The position numbers and the translations under genes are program-made. A stretch of 25,329 nucleotides of DNA from DATBLZ01 sp036555065 (GTDB lineage: Bacteria; Pseudomonadota; Gammaproteobacteria; Steroidobacterales; Rariloculaceae), in assembly GCA_036555065.1 (NCBI GenBank), contig DATBLZ010000182.1, positions 1 to 25,329 of the forward strand, written 5' to 3'. Position 1 is the stretch's first letter. Every line of letters starts with the position of its first letter. The notes beneath the pieces were generated by a model that ran no database searches, was not told where the DNA came from, and saw only the letters and a program-made list of their open reading frames with translations. Below are positions 1-8,081 of this stretch, piece after piece.

Positions 1-414
1 GGCCGTCTGCTCGTGCGCAGCATCATCGAGGAGCTGCGCGCCGCGGGTACCACCGTATTTCTGAACTCGCATTTGCTCGGCGAGGTCGAGGCGACGTGCG
101 ATCGCGTCGCGTTCGTCAAACGCGGCAGCGTGATCAAGGAGCTCTCGCTCGCCGACGCCGAGCCGACACTCGACGTCGAGCTCAAGCTCGATCGTGACGA
201 TGCAGCAACGCTCGACGGCTTGCGCGCGTTCGGCTCCGCTCTCGAGCGCGTCGATGGGTATGTGCGAATGCGTATCGGCACAGAGCAGACGCTACCCGAG
301 ATCGCGCGCTGGCTCGTGAATCGCGGCATCGCGCTCTACGAGATGCGCTGCCGGCGCAAGACGCTCGAGGAATGGTTCGTCGAGATCATGGGCGAGGATC
401 AACGGCCGGGATGA
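1..414 (+). CDS. ABC transporter ATP-binding protein, C-terminal part
   Basis: Only the last 137 codons are present, and the frame is open from base 1, so the gene starts outside the window. The visible part begins after the Walker B region. It holds the H-loop motif NSHLLGEVE (His of the ATPase switch) followed by CDRVAFVKRG, the usual sequence after the H-loop in ABC-2 type exporter ATPases. The remaining ~95 residues form the variable C-terminal tail common in CcmA/NosF-like ATPases. It ends 4 bases before the permease gene, so the two are almost surely co-transcribed and form one exporter. The substrate cannot be told from this sequence. The family is confident, the role is not. Confidence 0.88.
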   Translation, partial: GRLLVRSIIEELRAAGTTVFLNSHLLGEVEATCDRVAFVKRGSVIKELSLADAEPTLDVELKLDRDDAATLDGLRAFGSALERVDGYVRMRIGTEQTLPEIARWLVNRGIALYEMRCRRKTLEEWFVEIMGEDQRPG

Positions 415-418
415 GCAT

Positions 419-1264
419 GTGCGCGGGACACTGACGATCGCCTACCTGACCTGGATCGAGGCGCGCCGGCGACGCATCGTGCTCGCGGCTGTGCTCGGCG
501 GGCTCGCATTCCTCGTCATCTACGGCGTAGCGCTCTTCTTCATCGATCGCGCCGTGAGCGAGGAAGCGGCCGTGAACCCGGTCAATCTCGTGCAGATGCG
601 AATCGGGTATCAGTTCATGACGCTCGCGGGGCTCTATGTCGTCAATTTTCTGGCGATCGCCGTCGCGATCATGCTGGCGGTCGACACGCTCTCCGGCGAA
701 ATCTCCTCGGGCGTCATGCAGACGCTCGCCGCCAAACCGATCCGCCGCGCCGCGATCGTGCTCGGCAAGTGGCTGACCTATTGGCTCATGACCGCGGTGT
801 ATCTGCTGCTGATGTCAGGCGGCATCGTTCTCATGATGCGCGTGCTCGCGGGATTCGAGCAGCCGGGCCTGGCGAGGGCGCTGCCGCTGATGCTGCTCGC
901 CGCGACGGTGATGCTGACGGTATCTACGGCCGGTGGCGTGCGTTTGACGACGATCACGAACGGCATCGCCTCGTTCGCGTTCTACGGGATTGCGTTCATC
1001 GGCGGTTGGGTCGAGCAAATCGGCTCGTTCGCGAGCAATGAGGCGACACGCTACGTCGGCACGGCGATCAGCCTCATTAGCCCCGCCGACGCGATGTGGC
1101 GGCGCGCGACTTATGAGCTGCTGCCCCCATTCATGCGCGGCCTGGCGGTCACGCCGTTCTCGATCGGCTCCGTGCCGAGCACGGCGATGATCGCCTGGAC
1201 GGCCGGCTTTATCGTCGTCGTGCTGGCCCTCGCGATCTATTCGTTCCGCCACCGGTCGCTGTAA
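419..1264 (+). CDS. ABC-2 type transporter permease
   Basis: This 281-residue integral membrane protein should be the membrane partner of the ATPase that ends 4 bases upstream. Hydrophobic segments lie at about residues 20-42, 66-88, 107-140, 151-173, 182-199 and 255-277, giving around six helices. Between helices 2 and 3 is a motif of the form DTLSGEISSGVMQTLAAKPI, typical of NosY/ABC-2 permeases and probably the coupling region that contacts the ATPase. The start is GTG at 419. The ATGs at 411 and 417 are in another frame that stops within a few codons. The gene ends 8 bases before the convergent OmpA-family gene. Cargo unknown; export is inferred from the family. Confidence 0.88.
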   Translation: MRGTLTIAYLTWIEARRRRIVLAAVLGGLAFLVIYGVALFFIDRAVSEEAAVNPVNLVQMRIGYQFMTLAGLYVVNFLAIAVAIMLAVDTLSGEISSGVMQTLAAKPIRRAAIVLGKWLTYWLMTAVYLLLMSGGIVLMMRVLAGFEQPGLARALPLMLLAATVMLTVSTAGGVRLTTITNGIASFAFYGIAFIGGWVEQIGSFASNEATRYVGTAISLISPADAMWRRATYELLPPFMRGLAVTPFSIGSVPSTAMIAWTAGFIVVVLALAIYSFRHRSL

Positions 1265-1272
1265 CGCAGCGC

Positions 1273-2670
1273 TTATCGGTTGCCCGCGACGAGCATTCCT
1301 CCGGAGATCACGATCTCGACGCGGCGGTTGCGCGCGCGACCGTCTTCCGTCGTGTTGTCGGCGACAGGCCGCTGCTGCCCATAGCCCTCGACCTCGAAGC
1401 TCGTAGGCGGAACGCCGAGGCTGATGAGGTAATCGCGGACGCTCATGGCGCGCCGCAGCGAGAGCTCGCTGTTCGTCGCGTCCGAGCCGACGTTGTCCGT
1501 GTGCCCTTCGATCGTGAAGCGCAACTCCGGATATGAAGCCACTATTCCCGAGAACCGCGCGAGGCTTTCCCGCGCCGGTGGATTCAGATTCGCAGTGCCC
1601 GTTGCGAACTGGACGCCGCCGATCTCCGAGACGAGCCCGCGATCCGTCTCCCGCGTCGGCAGCACGGAGCTTAACCGATTGAGCAGCAGGGCGCGCGCCT
1701 CGGCCCACGCTCTCGCCTGAGCTTCGTTCGCTGCGATTCGCGCGGCTGCTTCGATTGCCTCCTGGGTCGCGCGTGCGGCTTCAGCCGCAGCGACAGCCGC
1801 GCGCTCGCGCTCGGCAGCGGCGGCGGCCTCGGCCGCGGCCTCGCGCTCCGCCTGGGCGTCGGCCTCGACGCGCGCGACGAGTGCCGCGCGGCGCGCGTCC
1901 TCGCCCGCGATCACGGCCTCGCGCGCAATCCCGGCCGCGCTGTTTCGGTCCCTACTCTTCCTCGAGCCCCAGGCCGTGCGCGCCGCATCGAGTTTCGCCT
2001 GGGCCGCGTACAGTTGGTTCGGCACGAACTCTTCGGCGCCGACCGCGCGCGCGATAGCGATCGCGTATTCGGCTTGAACGAGCTCGACCGGCCGCTCGTC
2101 GATCGCGATCTGCTCGAGCGACGAGTAGTCGGCGCGCTCGAACAGTGACGAAATCTTCGTCTCGACTCCTCTGAGCTTGTCGGCGACGTTATACATGACG
2201 ACCATGTTGCTCGGTGCGCTCACGGCGAAATGCGGCTCGGCCGTCACGATGAGCGCGAACTGCGAAGCTGCGTGCTGCGTTTGGATGAAACCGTCGTCGC
2301 CTTCAGGCCCCGTCAGCACGCCTGCGTTCGACGCGCGCCCGTCGGGCGTCAGTGCCCAGAGCACGTAGGTCGTGTAGGGCCCGAGAATCCCGGGAGGCGG
2401 CATTTTTTTCACTTCTACGTATATTTGCGCGTTGCCGTCCTCGTATTCGACTTCGGCTTTGCCTTCCCCTGTCGAGAGGACCGGCGTCGCGCGGAAGATC
2501 AATTCCGACTGTCGCTTCTCCTGGTACGTGAACAGAGAGATCTGGCTCAGCACGTCGGAGCTCGCGATGAACCGCGAGCGCTCGAGATCCTGCGCGGCCG
2601 CGAGCCCCGAGAGGATGCCCAGCATTCCGATTGCGGCCGTCGCGGCCGCGCGCGTCGTTCGCCCACGCAT
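1273..2670 (-). CDS. OmpA-family envelope protein with alanine-rich helical region
   Basis: This is a 465-residue exported protein. Residues 1-26 are a signal peptide (Arg-rich start, hydrophobic core, likely cleavage after AAA). Residues ~30-160 resemble a beta-rich domain that I cannot name. Residues ~175-330 are helical and very rich in Ala, Glu and Arg, probably a long coiled coil. The last ~110 residues are an OmpA C-terminal peptidoglycan-binding domain: FTIEGHTDNVG, the spaced LSLRRAMSVRDYL helix, and the closing RNRRVEI motif. The protein most likely links an outer-membrane or periplasmic structure to peptidoglycan. No beta-barrel sequence is visible, so it is not a classical OmpA porin. 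The gene is monocistronic, convergent with the permease and divergent from the cytochrome c gene. Confidence 0.87.
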   Translation of the reverse strand: MRGRTTRAAATAAIGMLGILSGLAAAQDLERSRFIASSDVLSQISLFTYQEKRQSELIFRATPVLSTGEGKAEVEYEDGNAQIYVEVKKMPPPGILGPYTTYVLWALTPDGRASNAGVLTGPEGDDGFIQTQHAASQFALIVTAEPHFAVSAPSNMVVMYNVADKLRGVETKISSLFERADYSSLEQIAIDERPVELVQAEYAIAIARAVGAEEFVPNQLYAAQAKLDAARTAWGSRKSRDRNSAAGIAREAVIAGEDARRAALVARVEADAQAEREAAAEAAAAAERERAAVAAAEAARATQEAIEAAARIAANEAQARAWAEARALLLNRLSSVLPTRETDRGLVSEIGGVQFATGTANLNPPARESLARFSGIVASYPELRFTIEGHTDNVGSDATNSELSLRRAMSVRDYLISLGVPPTSFEVEGYGQQRPVADNTTEDGRARNRRVEIVISGGMLVAGNR

Positions 2671-2727
2671 GTTCAGAACCCCTTTGACTGTGGTTCAGGG
2701 AGCGATTATGCGAGCGGTGCTTAAGGC

Positions 2728-2751
2728 AAATCGTGGCCTCGGTCACGATTT
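2728..2751. promoter_or_regulatory. Inverted repeat between divergent genes, possible operator
   Basis: Perfect 8-base arms AAATCGTG (2728-2735) and CACGATTT (2744-2751) are separated by 8 bases. They lie in the 151-base region between the OmpA-family gene (-) and the cytochrome c gene (+). A TATGAT hexamer at 2791-2796 could be the -10 of the cytochrome gene, though no good -35 fits it. The position suits a regulator-binding site. A transcribed hairpin is an alternative. Confidence 0.4.
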
Positions 2752-2821
2752 TGGGCTTACATAATCACGACGGCATCACAGCGATCGCGCTATGATCGCC
2801 ACGTAGCTCCGAGCGCAACGC

Positions 2822-3889
2822 ATGCGAACCCAAACAAAGCGCAACGTTCGACTCATCGCTCTTACGTTGTCGGCCGCTGTCGTTGCCGCGGCGCCGGGCA
2901 TCGGTCCCAGCGCGCAACCTGCCCAACCATCGGCGGACTGGCCCGATTGGGCCTACGGCTACCTGAGCCCGCTCGCCGCAGCCGATCGCCTCGCCCCGCC
3001 GTGTCCGCTGACGGCGAAGCCGCTCGACTGCCGCAACCCGACGACGCCCGCGCCCGACGACGGCATCGAGCGCACGCTGCCCGGCGCGACGGCCACGTTC
3101 ACGCGCGCCGAGGCGAATTTCGGTTACGGGCCCGCGGATTGGTATCCGGGCGACCATCCGCCGATGCCCGAGATCGTCGCGCACGGCAACGAGAGCGCCG
3201 GAGTCCGCGCCTGCGCGCTCTGTCATTATCCGAACGGTCAAGGGAAGATGGAGAACGCTCACGTTGCGGGACTGCCGGTCGCGTATTTCCTGAAGCAGCT
3301 CGACGCGTTCGAGAACGGCGACCGCCACAGCGCGGACCCGCGCAAGGAGAACACGAACGAGATGGCGCGGATGCCGCGCGGCCTCACGGACGCGGAGAAG
3401 CAGCAGGCCGCGGAGTATTTCGCATCGATGCCATTTCGGCCGTGGGTACGTGTCGTCGAAGTTGACGAAGCGCCGCAGGTGCGTCCGGCCGGCGGCCTCA
3501 TGATCCCGATCGAGGGCGCGGCGCCGATGCCGCTCGGCCGGCGAATCATCGAGGTGCCCGCGGACACGGAGCGCATGGAGGTCATGCGTGATCCGCGCAC
3601 GGGGTTCGTCGCCTACGTGCCCGTCGGCAGCCTTTTGCGCGGCGAGGCGCTCGTGACGACCGGCGGCGGCAAGACGATCCAGTGCGCGTTGTGCCACGGG
3701 CCGGGGCAACGCGGGCAGGGCGACATCCCCGGCATCGCCGGGCGCACGGCGAGCTACAACATGCGCCAGCTCTGGGACATCAAGCAGGGCGCGCGCAAGA
3801 GCCCGGGCATCATGGAGCCCATCGTGCAGAACCTCACGGCCGACGACATGCTCGACGTTGTGGCCTATTTGGCATCGCTCCCGCCGTAG
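2822..3889 (+). CDS. Periplasmic di-heme cytochrome c
   Basis: This is a 355-residue exported electron carrier. A signal peptide covers about residues 1-31 (basic start, then a Leu/Ala/Val core). Two c-type heme sites are present: CALCH at residues 131-135 and CALCH at 288-292, each followed by a Gly/Pro-rich segment. Each heme domain ends in a region with candidate axial Met residues (MPRGLTDAEK after the first, MEPIVQNLTADDM after the second). Both domains carry the class I helix ending in YF/YLASMP or SLP. The layout recalls cytochrome c4 or c553 domains, with ~90 extra residues before the first heme and ~110 between the two. A PhyH-type dioxygenase gene follows 28 bases later. The redox partner is unknown. 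Confidence 0.88.
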   Translation: MRTQTKRNVRLIALTLSAAVVAAAPGIGPSAQPAQPSADWPDWAYGYLSPLAAADRLAPPCPLTAKPLDCRNPTTPAPDDGIERTLPGATATFTRAEANFGYGPADWYPGDHPPMPEIVAHGNESAGVRACALCHYPNGQGKMENAHVAGLPVAYFLKQLDAFENGDRHSADPRKENTNEMARMPRGLTDAEKQQAAEYFASMPFRPWVRVVEVDEAPQVRPAGGLMIPIEGAAPMPLGRRIIEVPADTERMEVMRDPRTGFVAYVPVGSLLRGEALVTTGGGKTIQCALCHGPGQRGQGDIPGIAGRTASYNMRQLWDIKQGARKSPGIMEPIVQNLTADDMLDVVAYLASLPP

Positions 3890-3917
3890 CCGGCCATAAA
3901 ATACGAGCGGCACATGG

Positions 3918-4742
3918 ATGTGGCCGCGACCGACGACGATGCCAAGGACGAGCTGCGATATCGGTTTGACACGCGACGAGATTCGCGACTTCTTCGAGGT
4001 CGGGTGGATCACGCGCCGCGCATTATTCCGCGCCGACGAGATCGCGCGGATGCGGGCTTGCTTCGACGCGCTCGAAAAGATCGCGAGCGAGCTGCCCGAG
4101 ACCGGATTGCACCGCGGTGCGCATTTCGTCCTCGGCGAGAAGGACGGCGGACGCGTCATCGAGCGTGTCGTCTGGGCCGGCGGATGTCAGCGCTATTTGC
4201 TCGAGGTCGGCGCCGACGCGCGGCTGACCGTCCCTTGCGCGCAGCTGTTGCGCAGCGACGCGATGGACCATCTGCTCAACCAGGCCCATTTCAAGCGCCC
4301 CCACGACGGCGTCACTTTCGATTGGCATCAGGACATTCAGCATCGCGACAAAGGCAACGGAACCTGGACGGACGTCAACGGCACCGGCAGCTTCGTGCAG
4401 ACGCTGCTCGTGCTCGATGCGATGACGCCCGACAGCGGTCCGATGCTGTTCATGCCGGGGAGCCCGAAATGGGGACGAGTCGACTTCGGCGGAGACGGTT
4501 GCCACGCTGGGTGCGCGCCAGCGGCGCGGCCGGCGTGGTTCCACGCCGAGGACGCTGTGACGATCACGGCCGAGCCCGGCGATACCTTGTTTTTCGGCCC
4601 GTACACCGCCCACGCGAGCTTCGAGAACACGTCGAATCGCTATCGGCGCGTGCTCATCAACGGGTACGCAAGCCCCGGCGCGAACCGCCGCACCTATCCC
4701 GGCGACGGCGCTGGGCGGAGACTAACGGCGCCGTCCGGCTGA
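3918..4742 (+). CDS. Phytanoyl-CoA dioxygenase (PhyH) family protein
   Basis: This 274-residue cytoplasmic protein belongs to the non-heme Fe(II)/2-oxoglutarate oxygenases. The iron-binding triad is visible: His137 and Asp139 in WHQDIQHRD, and distal His232 in PYTAHASFEN. Arg residues at ~242-245 (NRYRR) are suited to hold 2-oxoglutarate. The pattern LVLDAMTPDSGPMLFMPGSP is the conserved PhyH turn before the distal strand. All catalytic positions look intact, so it is probably an active hydroxylase, but the substrate cannot be read. The start is ATG 3918, with GAGCGG 7 bases upstream as a modest ribosome site. A TTG start about 16 codons downstream (LTRDEIRDFF) is possible, because the first residues look unconserved. 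It ends 3 bases from a convergent gene. Confidence 0.85.
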   Translation: MWPRPTTMPRTSCDIGLTRDEIRDFFEVGWITRRALFRADEIARMRACFDALEKIASELPETGLHRGAHFVLGEKDGGRVIERVVWAGGCQRYLLEVGADARLTVPCAQLLRSDAMDHLLNQAHFKRPHDGVTFDWHQDIQHRDKGNGTWTDVNGTGSFVQTLLVLDAMTPDSGPMLFMPGSPKWGRVDFGGDGCHAGCAPAARPAWFHAEDAVTITAEPGDTLFFGPYTAHASFENTSNRYRRVLINGYASPGANRRTYPGDGAGRRLTAPSG

Positions 4743-4745
4743 TCG

Positions 4746-5222
4746 TCATCCGCGCCGGCGCAAGACCGCCTCGAGTAATCGCACAACGGCGAGGTCCTTA
4801 TCGCGGCCGAGCGCCTTTTTTTCCTCGATCAACGTCTCGAGGTTCAACACGCGAATCGGCAAGCTCCCGATGCGCACGCTCGAGGTTTTTTCCGCGACGT
4901 CGTCGTAGCGCCGGTTTTGCCCGATGAATCCGAGGACGTCGAGCGGTCCGGCGTTGGTCATCAATAACAAGTGGCCGCCGGCCATGACATCCTCTTTCGT
5001 GGGCCGAATGGGCCCCGAATGCTCGCGATAACGGGCGTCGAGCGCCGTCAGCGCAGCCAGGAGCCTATCCGCGTTCTGCGCATCGACCTTGACGAGCGTA
5101 TCGATATCGAACGTCGTGACGGGGGCGCCATGGAGCACGGCCGCGACGCCGCCGACGACGATGAACTCGACGCGGTGCTCGTCAAGGAGCTCGAGAATCC
5201 GCTGGAAGCTTTGTGTCGGCAT
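4746..5222 (-). CDS. Minimal nucleotidyltransferase-fold protein
   Basis: This is a 158-residue protein with a nucleotidyltransferase (pol-beta type) core. The motif VVGGVAAVLHG has Gly24-Gly25, and TFDID supplies two metal-binding acids, Asp39 and Asp41. A later acidic strand (PLDVLGFIG) can supply the third. The C-terminal helix, with LNLETLIEEKKALGRDKD, is typical of the DUF6036/AbiEii-like group, where a Lys/Arg/Asp motif follows a leucine-rich helix. The start ATG at 5222 lies inside the end of the preceding small gene (41-base overlap) and has no strong ribosome site of its own, so translation is probably coupled. Related proteins include antitoxin-like and tRNA- or protein-modifying NTases. 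I cannot say which applies here. Confidence 0.8.
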   Translation of the reverse strand: MPTQSFQRILELLDEHRVEFIVVGGVAAVLHGAPVTTFDIDTLVKVDAQNADRLLAALTALDARYREHSGPIRPTKEDVMAGGHLLLMTNAGPLDVLGFIGQNRRYDDVAEKTSSVRIGSLPIRVLNLETLIEEKKALGRDKDLAVVRLLEAVLRRRG

Positions 5223-5400
5223 CGCGGCGGACTGCGTTGAAGAAGGCCAGGCGCGATTCGAGCTCGGCGAGCCGCTCCGCCGGCTCCAACGAGAGGAACC
5301 AGTCGATCAGCGTGTCGTCGTGAATGGCCCCGGAGGGCGCGTCGGCCGTGTTTTTCACGACACCAATTGTAATGGAGTGTACCAACTGCCGCTCGATCAC
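5182..5400 (-). CDS. Small conserved-looking protein upstream of the nucleotidyltransferase
   Basis: An open frame of up to 72 residues overlaps the nucleotidyltransferase start by 41 bases on the same strand. The core, from DDTLIDWFLSLEPAERLAEL through ESRLAFF, reads like a short helical protein of the kind often found just before solo nucleotidyltransferases. The frame can open at GTG 5400, but GTG 5358 (VKNTADAP) is a better candidate: a TACAAT hexamer ends 7 bases before it and the first 14 residues look unconserved. From 5358 the product is ~58 residues. The function is unknown. The overlap and arrangement suggest a two-gene unit, possibly toxin-antitoxin-like. Confidence 0.68.
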   Translation of the reverse strand: MIERQLVHSITIGVVKNTADAPSGAIHDDTLIDWFLSLEPAERLAELESRLAFFNAVRRDADTKLPADSRAP

Positions 5401-5418
5401 GAGGACGTTGCGGCGGCG

Positions 5419-8058
5419 TCACTCGCGCGGCACGCGCTGTTTGACCTCTTCGATCCAGTTCTCGACGATGACGAGCTCGCGCTGCACGGAGCCTGGGCCG
5501 CTTTGAAACGGCGGTGCAGTCAGAAGTATGTGCTCGTCATCGGGCATGCCGTCGGCGTTTCGCCAACCCGGCGCGGCGAGGTACGGCAGATCGCGGCGAT
5601 TGCGAATCGCGAAGTTGCGGGTGTCGAAGTCGACGGCCGCAAAGCCCCCGGCGGCCAACTGATAGCTCAACCGCATGCCGTTCCTCGACCAGACCGGCCA
5701 AAGGCTTGGGACAGTTCCATCTGAAATGCGTGTTCTCGAGCCGTCCCGCGGCAGCGGCTCGACGAACACGTCGGCGGTGCCGGCGCCGCCGGAAGTGTAC
5801 GCAAACGCTTCGCCGTTCGGCGCGAAAGCGATTCCGAACTGATCGCCGGCGCCGCTGACGAGGAGCTCGGGCGTCCCTCCGGGCACCGCTACGATCCAAC
5901 TATCGTCGCCGTCGCCGCCGCCGGTCTCGGTATAAGCAAGCTGCGTGCCATCGGGCGTCCACGCCGGGAAACTGTGGAGCCTGCCCTCGGCGGGATCGGT
6001 CAGGGCCTCGGCAACGCCGCGTCCGTCGGCACGCTGGCGGTAGATTCGTACTTTGCCGTCACGGTCCGAGGCGTACGTGAGCCATTGGCCATCGGGCGTC
6101 CACACGGGCTGCCGGCCGCCCTCGAAAGTCAGCTGGCGCATCTCGCTCTTTCCGGACAGGTCGTAGACGAAAATCTGCGCGCTGTCGTCGGCTCCTACCT
6201 GCAGGGCCAGCTGTGTGCCGTCCGGCGAGACGCTCGGGAACCCGTAGGCGCCGAGCGCGACTTCGAGCTGCTCGATGTTTCCGGTCTCGTCGGCGATGCC
6301 GATCATATAGCCCTGGCCCACTGTCGCCGTTGCCCCTCGGATATAGATCAGTGTGCCGCTCGCGGAGATCCGGAAGTGCACGACCTGACCTGTGTTCATA
6401 ATGTCGTCGACGAGCGCAACGGCGCTGCCGTATTCGAGTGAATCCGGATCGAACGACCGAGCCATGAGCCCCAATGCGGCGTCGAAGTAGACGAGATAGC
6501 CGGGCTCGACATACAGCGGCTGTTTCCCCGGAAACAAGACCGTTTTCTCTCCTGTGGCCAACGAGTGAGCGACGATCTGAGCCGGTGCGGACGAAGGCCG
6601 TTCCTCGTACAGAAGATAGTCCGTGCCCGGGAGTAGGGTCGGTTCGACGCACTGGGTACTCGAGTCGTCGACGATGACCTCCGGCGTTCCGCCCGTCGCC
6701 GGCACTTGACTGATCCGGCAAGCGCTGACGTATCGAACCATGCCGTCGTCGTCCCAACGCCAGCCGAGCTGCGGCGATTCGGCGACGACGAGCAGCGGTG
6801 TACCGCCGTTGACGGAGACGCGCTCGAGCTGGCCGTCGCCAGACGCATAGATCAGCCATTCGCCGTCGGGCGAGAACACCGGCACGAGCGGATTTCGGCC
6901 CACGGTGCCGGCGATGGGCCGGCCGTCGAGTTGGCTCAGCTCGCGCAAGTAGAGCGCGCCGCCGGCGGCGTAGACAATTCGCTGGCCGTCCGGAGACACC
7001 GCGAGCACGGGAGCGCCGCCGGGCGCGTTCAAGGGCTGATCTTGGGGAATCGAATAGATCGAGCGGCGAACCTCGCGCGCCGGCGTCCGCGAATCGACGA
7101 CGAGCGCGGCACCGACTGCGACCACCACGGCCGTCGCAACGAGCGGCAGCGCACGCCGCCACAGCGGCGCCACGGCGGCGGGTTGCGCTGCTTGCGCCAA
7201 CGGCGCCTCGAACTTGCCCTGGAGCGCGAGCCGCACGTCGCCGATGTCGGCGATGCGTTTCTTCGCATCCTTCTCGAGGCACAGTGCAATCGTGTGCCGG
7301 ACGGACGGGGAGATCACGCCCGGCAACGAGTCCATGTCGGTGCCGTGCGCGAGCACGCGCGCGAGCGTGATCGGCACGTCCTCGCCGCCGAACGCGGGTT
7401 GCCCCGTGAGCATCTCGTAGAGCAGGCAACCAAACGCCCAGATGTCGGCGCGCCGGTCGACGGCCTTGCCGCGCGCCTGCTCGGGGCTCATGTAAGCCGC
7501 TGTGCCCAAGAGAATGCCGGCTTGCGTCATCGCGGGCGTCGTCAACGACGGCGCTTGCGGGCCGCTGATGCCGCGCGTCTCGAGGACCTTGGCAATGCCG
7601 AAGTCGAGCACTTTGACCGTGCCCTTCGGCGTGAGCTTGACGTTCGCGGGTTTCAAGTCGCGGTGAATGACTTGCTTCTCGTGCGCGGCCTCGAGCGCAT
7701 CGGCGATTTGGTAGGCGATGCCGAGCGCCTCATCGGCCGCGATCGGCCCTTGGGCGATGCGCTCGGCGAGGGTCGTGCCCTCGACGAGCTCCATGACGAT
7801 GGCCGTCGCGCCGCCCGATTTTTCGAGCCCGAAAATTTGCGCGATGTTCGGGTGGTTCAGCGCCGCGAGCGTCTTGGCTTCCTGCTCGAAGCGCGCGACA
7901 CGATTCGCGTCGGCCGCGAATGCCTCGGGAAGGAGCTTGAGCGCGACCTCGCGCTCGAGCGTCGTATCTTTCGCCCGATAAACCTCGCCCATGCCGCCCG
8001 CGCCGAGCGGGCCGGCGATCGCATACGCGCCGAAGCGTGTGCCGGGTGAAAGGGCCAT
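5419..8058 (-). CDS. Membrane-anchored Ser/Thr protein kinase with C-terminal beta-propeller
   Basis: This 879-residue protein has a complete Hanks-type kinase domain (~residues 10-282): Gly-rich loop GPLGAGGMG (16-24), catalytic Lys41, alpha-C Glu60, HRDLKPAN (132-139) with catalytic Asp134, DFG (152-154), and SPEQARG in place of the APE motif. One transmembrane helix (~303-321) follows. The remaining ~540 residues contain repeated TolB/WD40-like strands such as VSPDGQRIVYA, FSPDGEWLIYA and WTPDGTQLAYT, forming an extracytoplasmic propeller. By family analogy the propeller senses a ligand or envelope partner and the cytoplasmic kinase signals. AAGGGGAC about 10 bases before ATG 8058 is a good ribosome site. 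The gene follows the sulfatase gene by 23 bases on the same strand, so the two are probably co-transcribed. Confidence 0.92.
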   Translation of the reverse strand: MALSPGTRFGAYAIAGPLGAGGMGEVYRAKDTTLEREVALKLLPEAFAADANRVARFEQEAKTLAALNHPNIAQIFGLEKSGGATAIVMELVEGTTLAERIAQGPIAADEALGIAYQIADALEAAHEKQVIHRDLKPANVKLTPKGTVKVLDFGIAKVLETRGISGPQAPSLTTPAMTQAGILLGTAAYMSPEQARGKAVDRRADIWAFGCLLYEMLTGQPAFGGEDVPITLARVLAHGTDMDSLPGVISPSVRHTIALCLEKDAKKRIADIGDVRLALQGKFEAPLAQAAQPAAVAPLWRRALPLVATAVVVAVGAALVVDSRTPAREVRRSIYSIPQDQPLNAPGGAPVLAVSPDGQRIVYAAGGALYLRELSQLDGRPIAGTVGRNPLVPVFSPDGEWLIYASGDGQLERVSVNGGTPLLVVAESPQLGWRWDDDGMVRYVSACRISQVPATGGTPEVIVDDSSTQCVEPTLLPGTDYLLYEERPSSAPAQIVAHSLATGEKTVLFPGKQPLYVEPGYLVYFDAALGLMARSFDPDSLEYGSAVALVDDIMNTGQVVHFRISASGTLIYIRGATATVGQGYMIGIADETGNIEQLEVALGAYGFPSVSPDGTQLALQVGADDSAQIFVYDLSGKSEMRQLTFEGGRQPVWTPDGQWLTYASDRDGKVRIYRQRADGRGVAEALTDPAEGRLHSFPAWTPDGTQLAYTETGGGDGDDSWIVAVPGGTPELLVSGAGDQFGIAFAPNGEAFAYTSGGAGTADVFVEPLPRDGSRTRISDGTVPSLWPVWSRNGMRLSYQLAAGGFAAVDFDTRNFAIRNRRDLPYLAAPGWRNADGMPDDEHILLTAPPFQSGPGSVQRELVIVENWIEEVKQRVPRE

Positions 8059-8081
8059 GCGCTATGTCCCCTTGCTTGTTC

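Noticed and set aside
1740..1870. GC-rich repetitive stretch as a tandem repeat
   Set aside because: It encodes the alanine-rich helix of the OmpA-family protein, and the units are irregular rather than true tandem copies.
2765..4159. 464-codon minus-strand frame over the cytochrome c gene
   Set aside because: It is a shadow of the cytochrome gene, with no recognisable domain and a biased basic composition.
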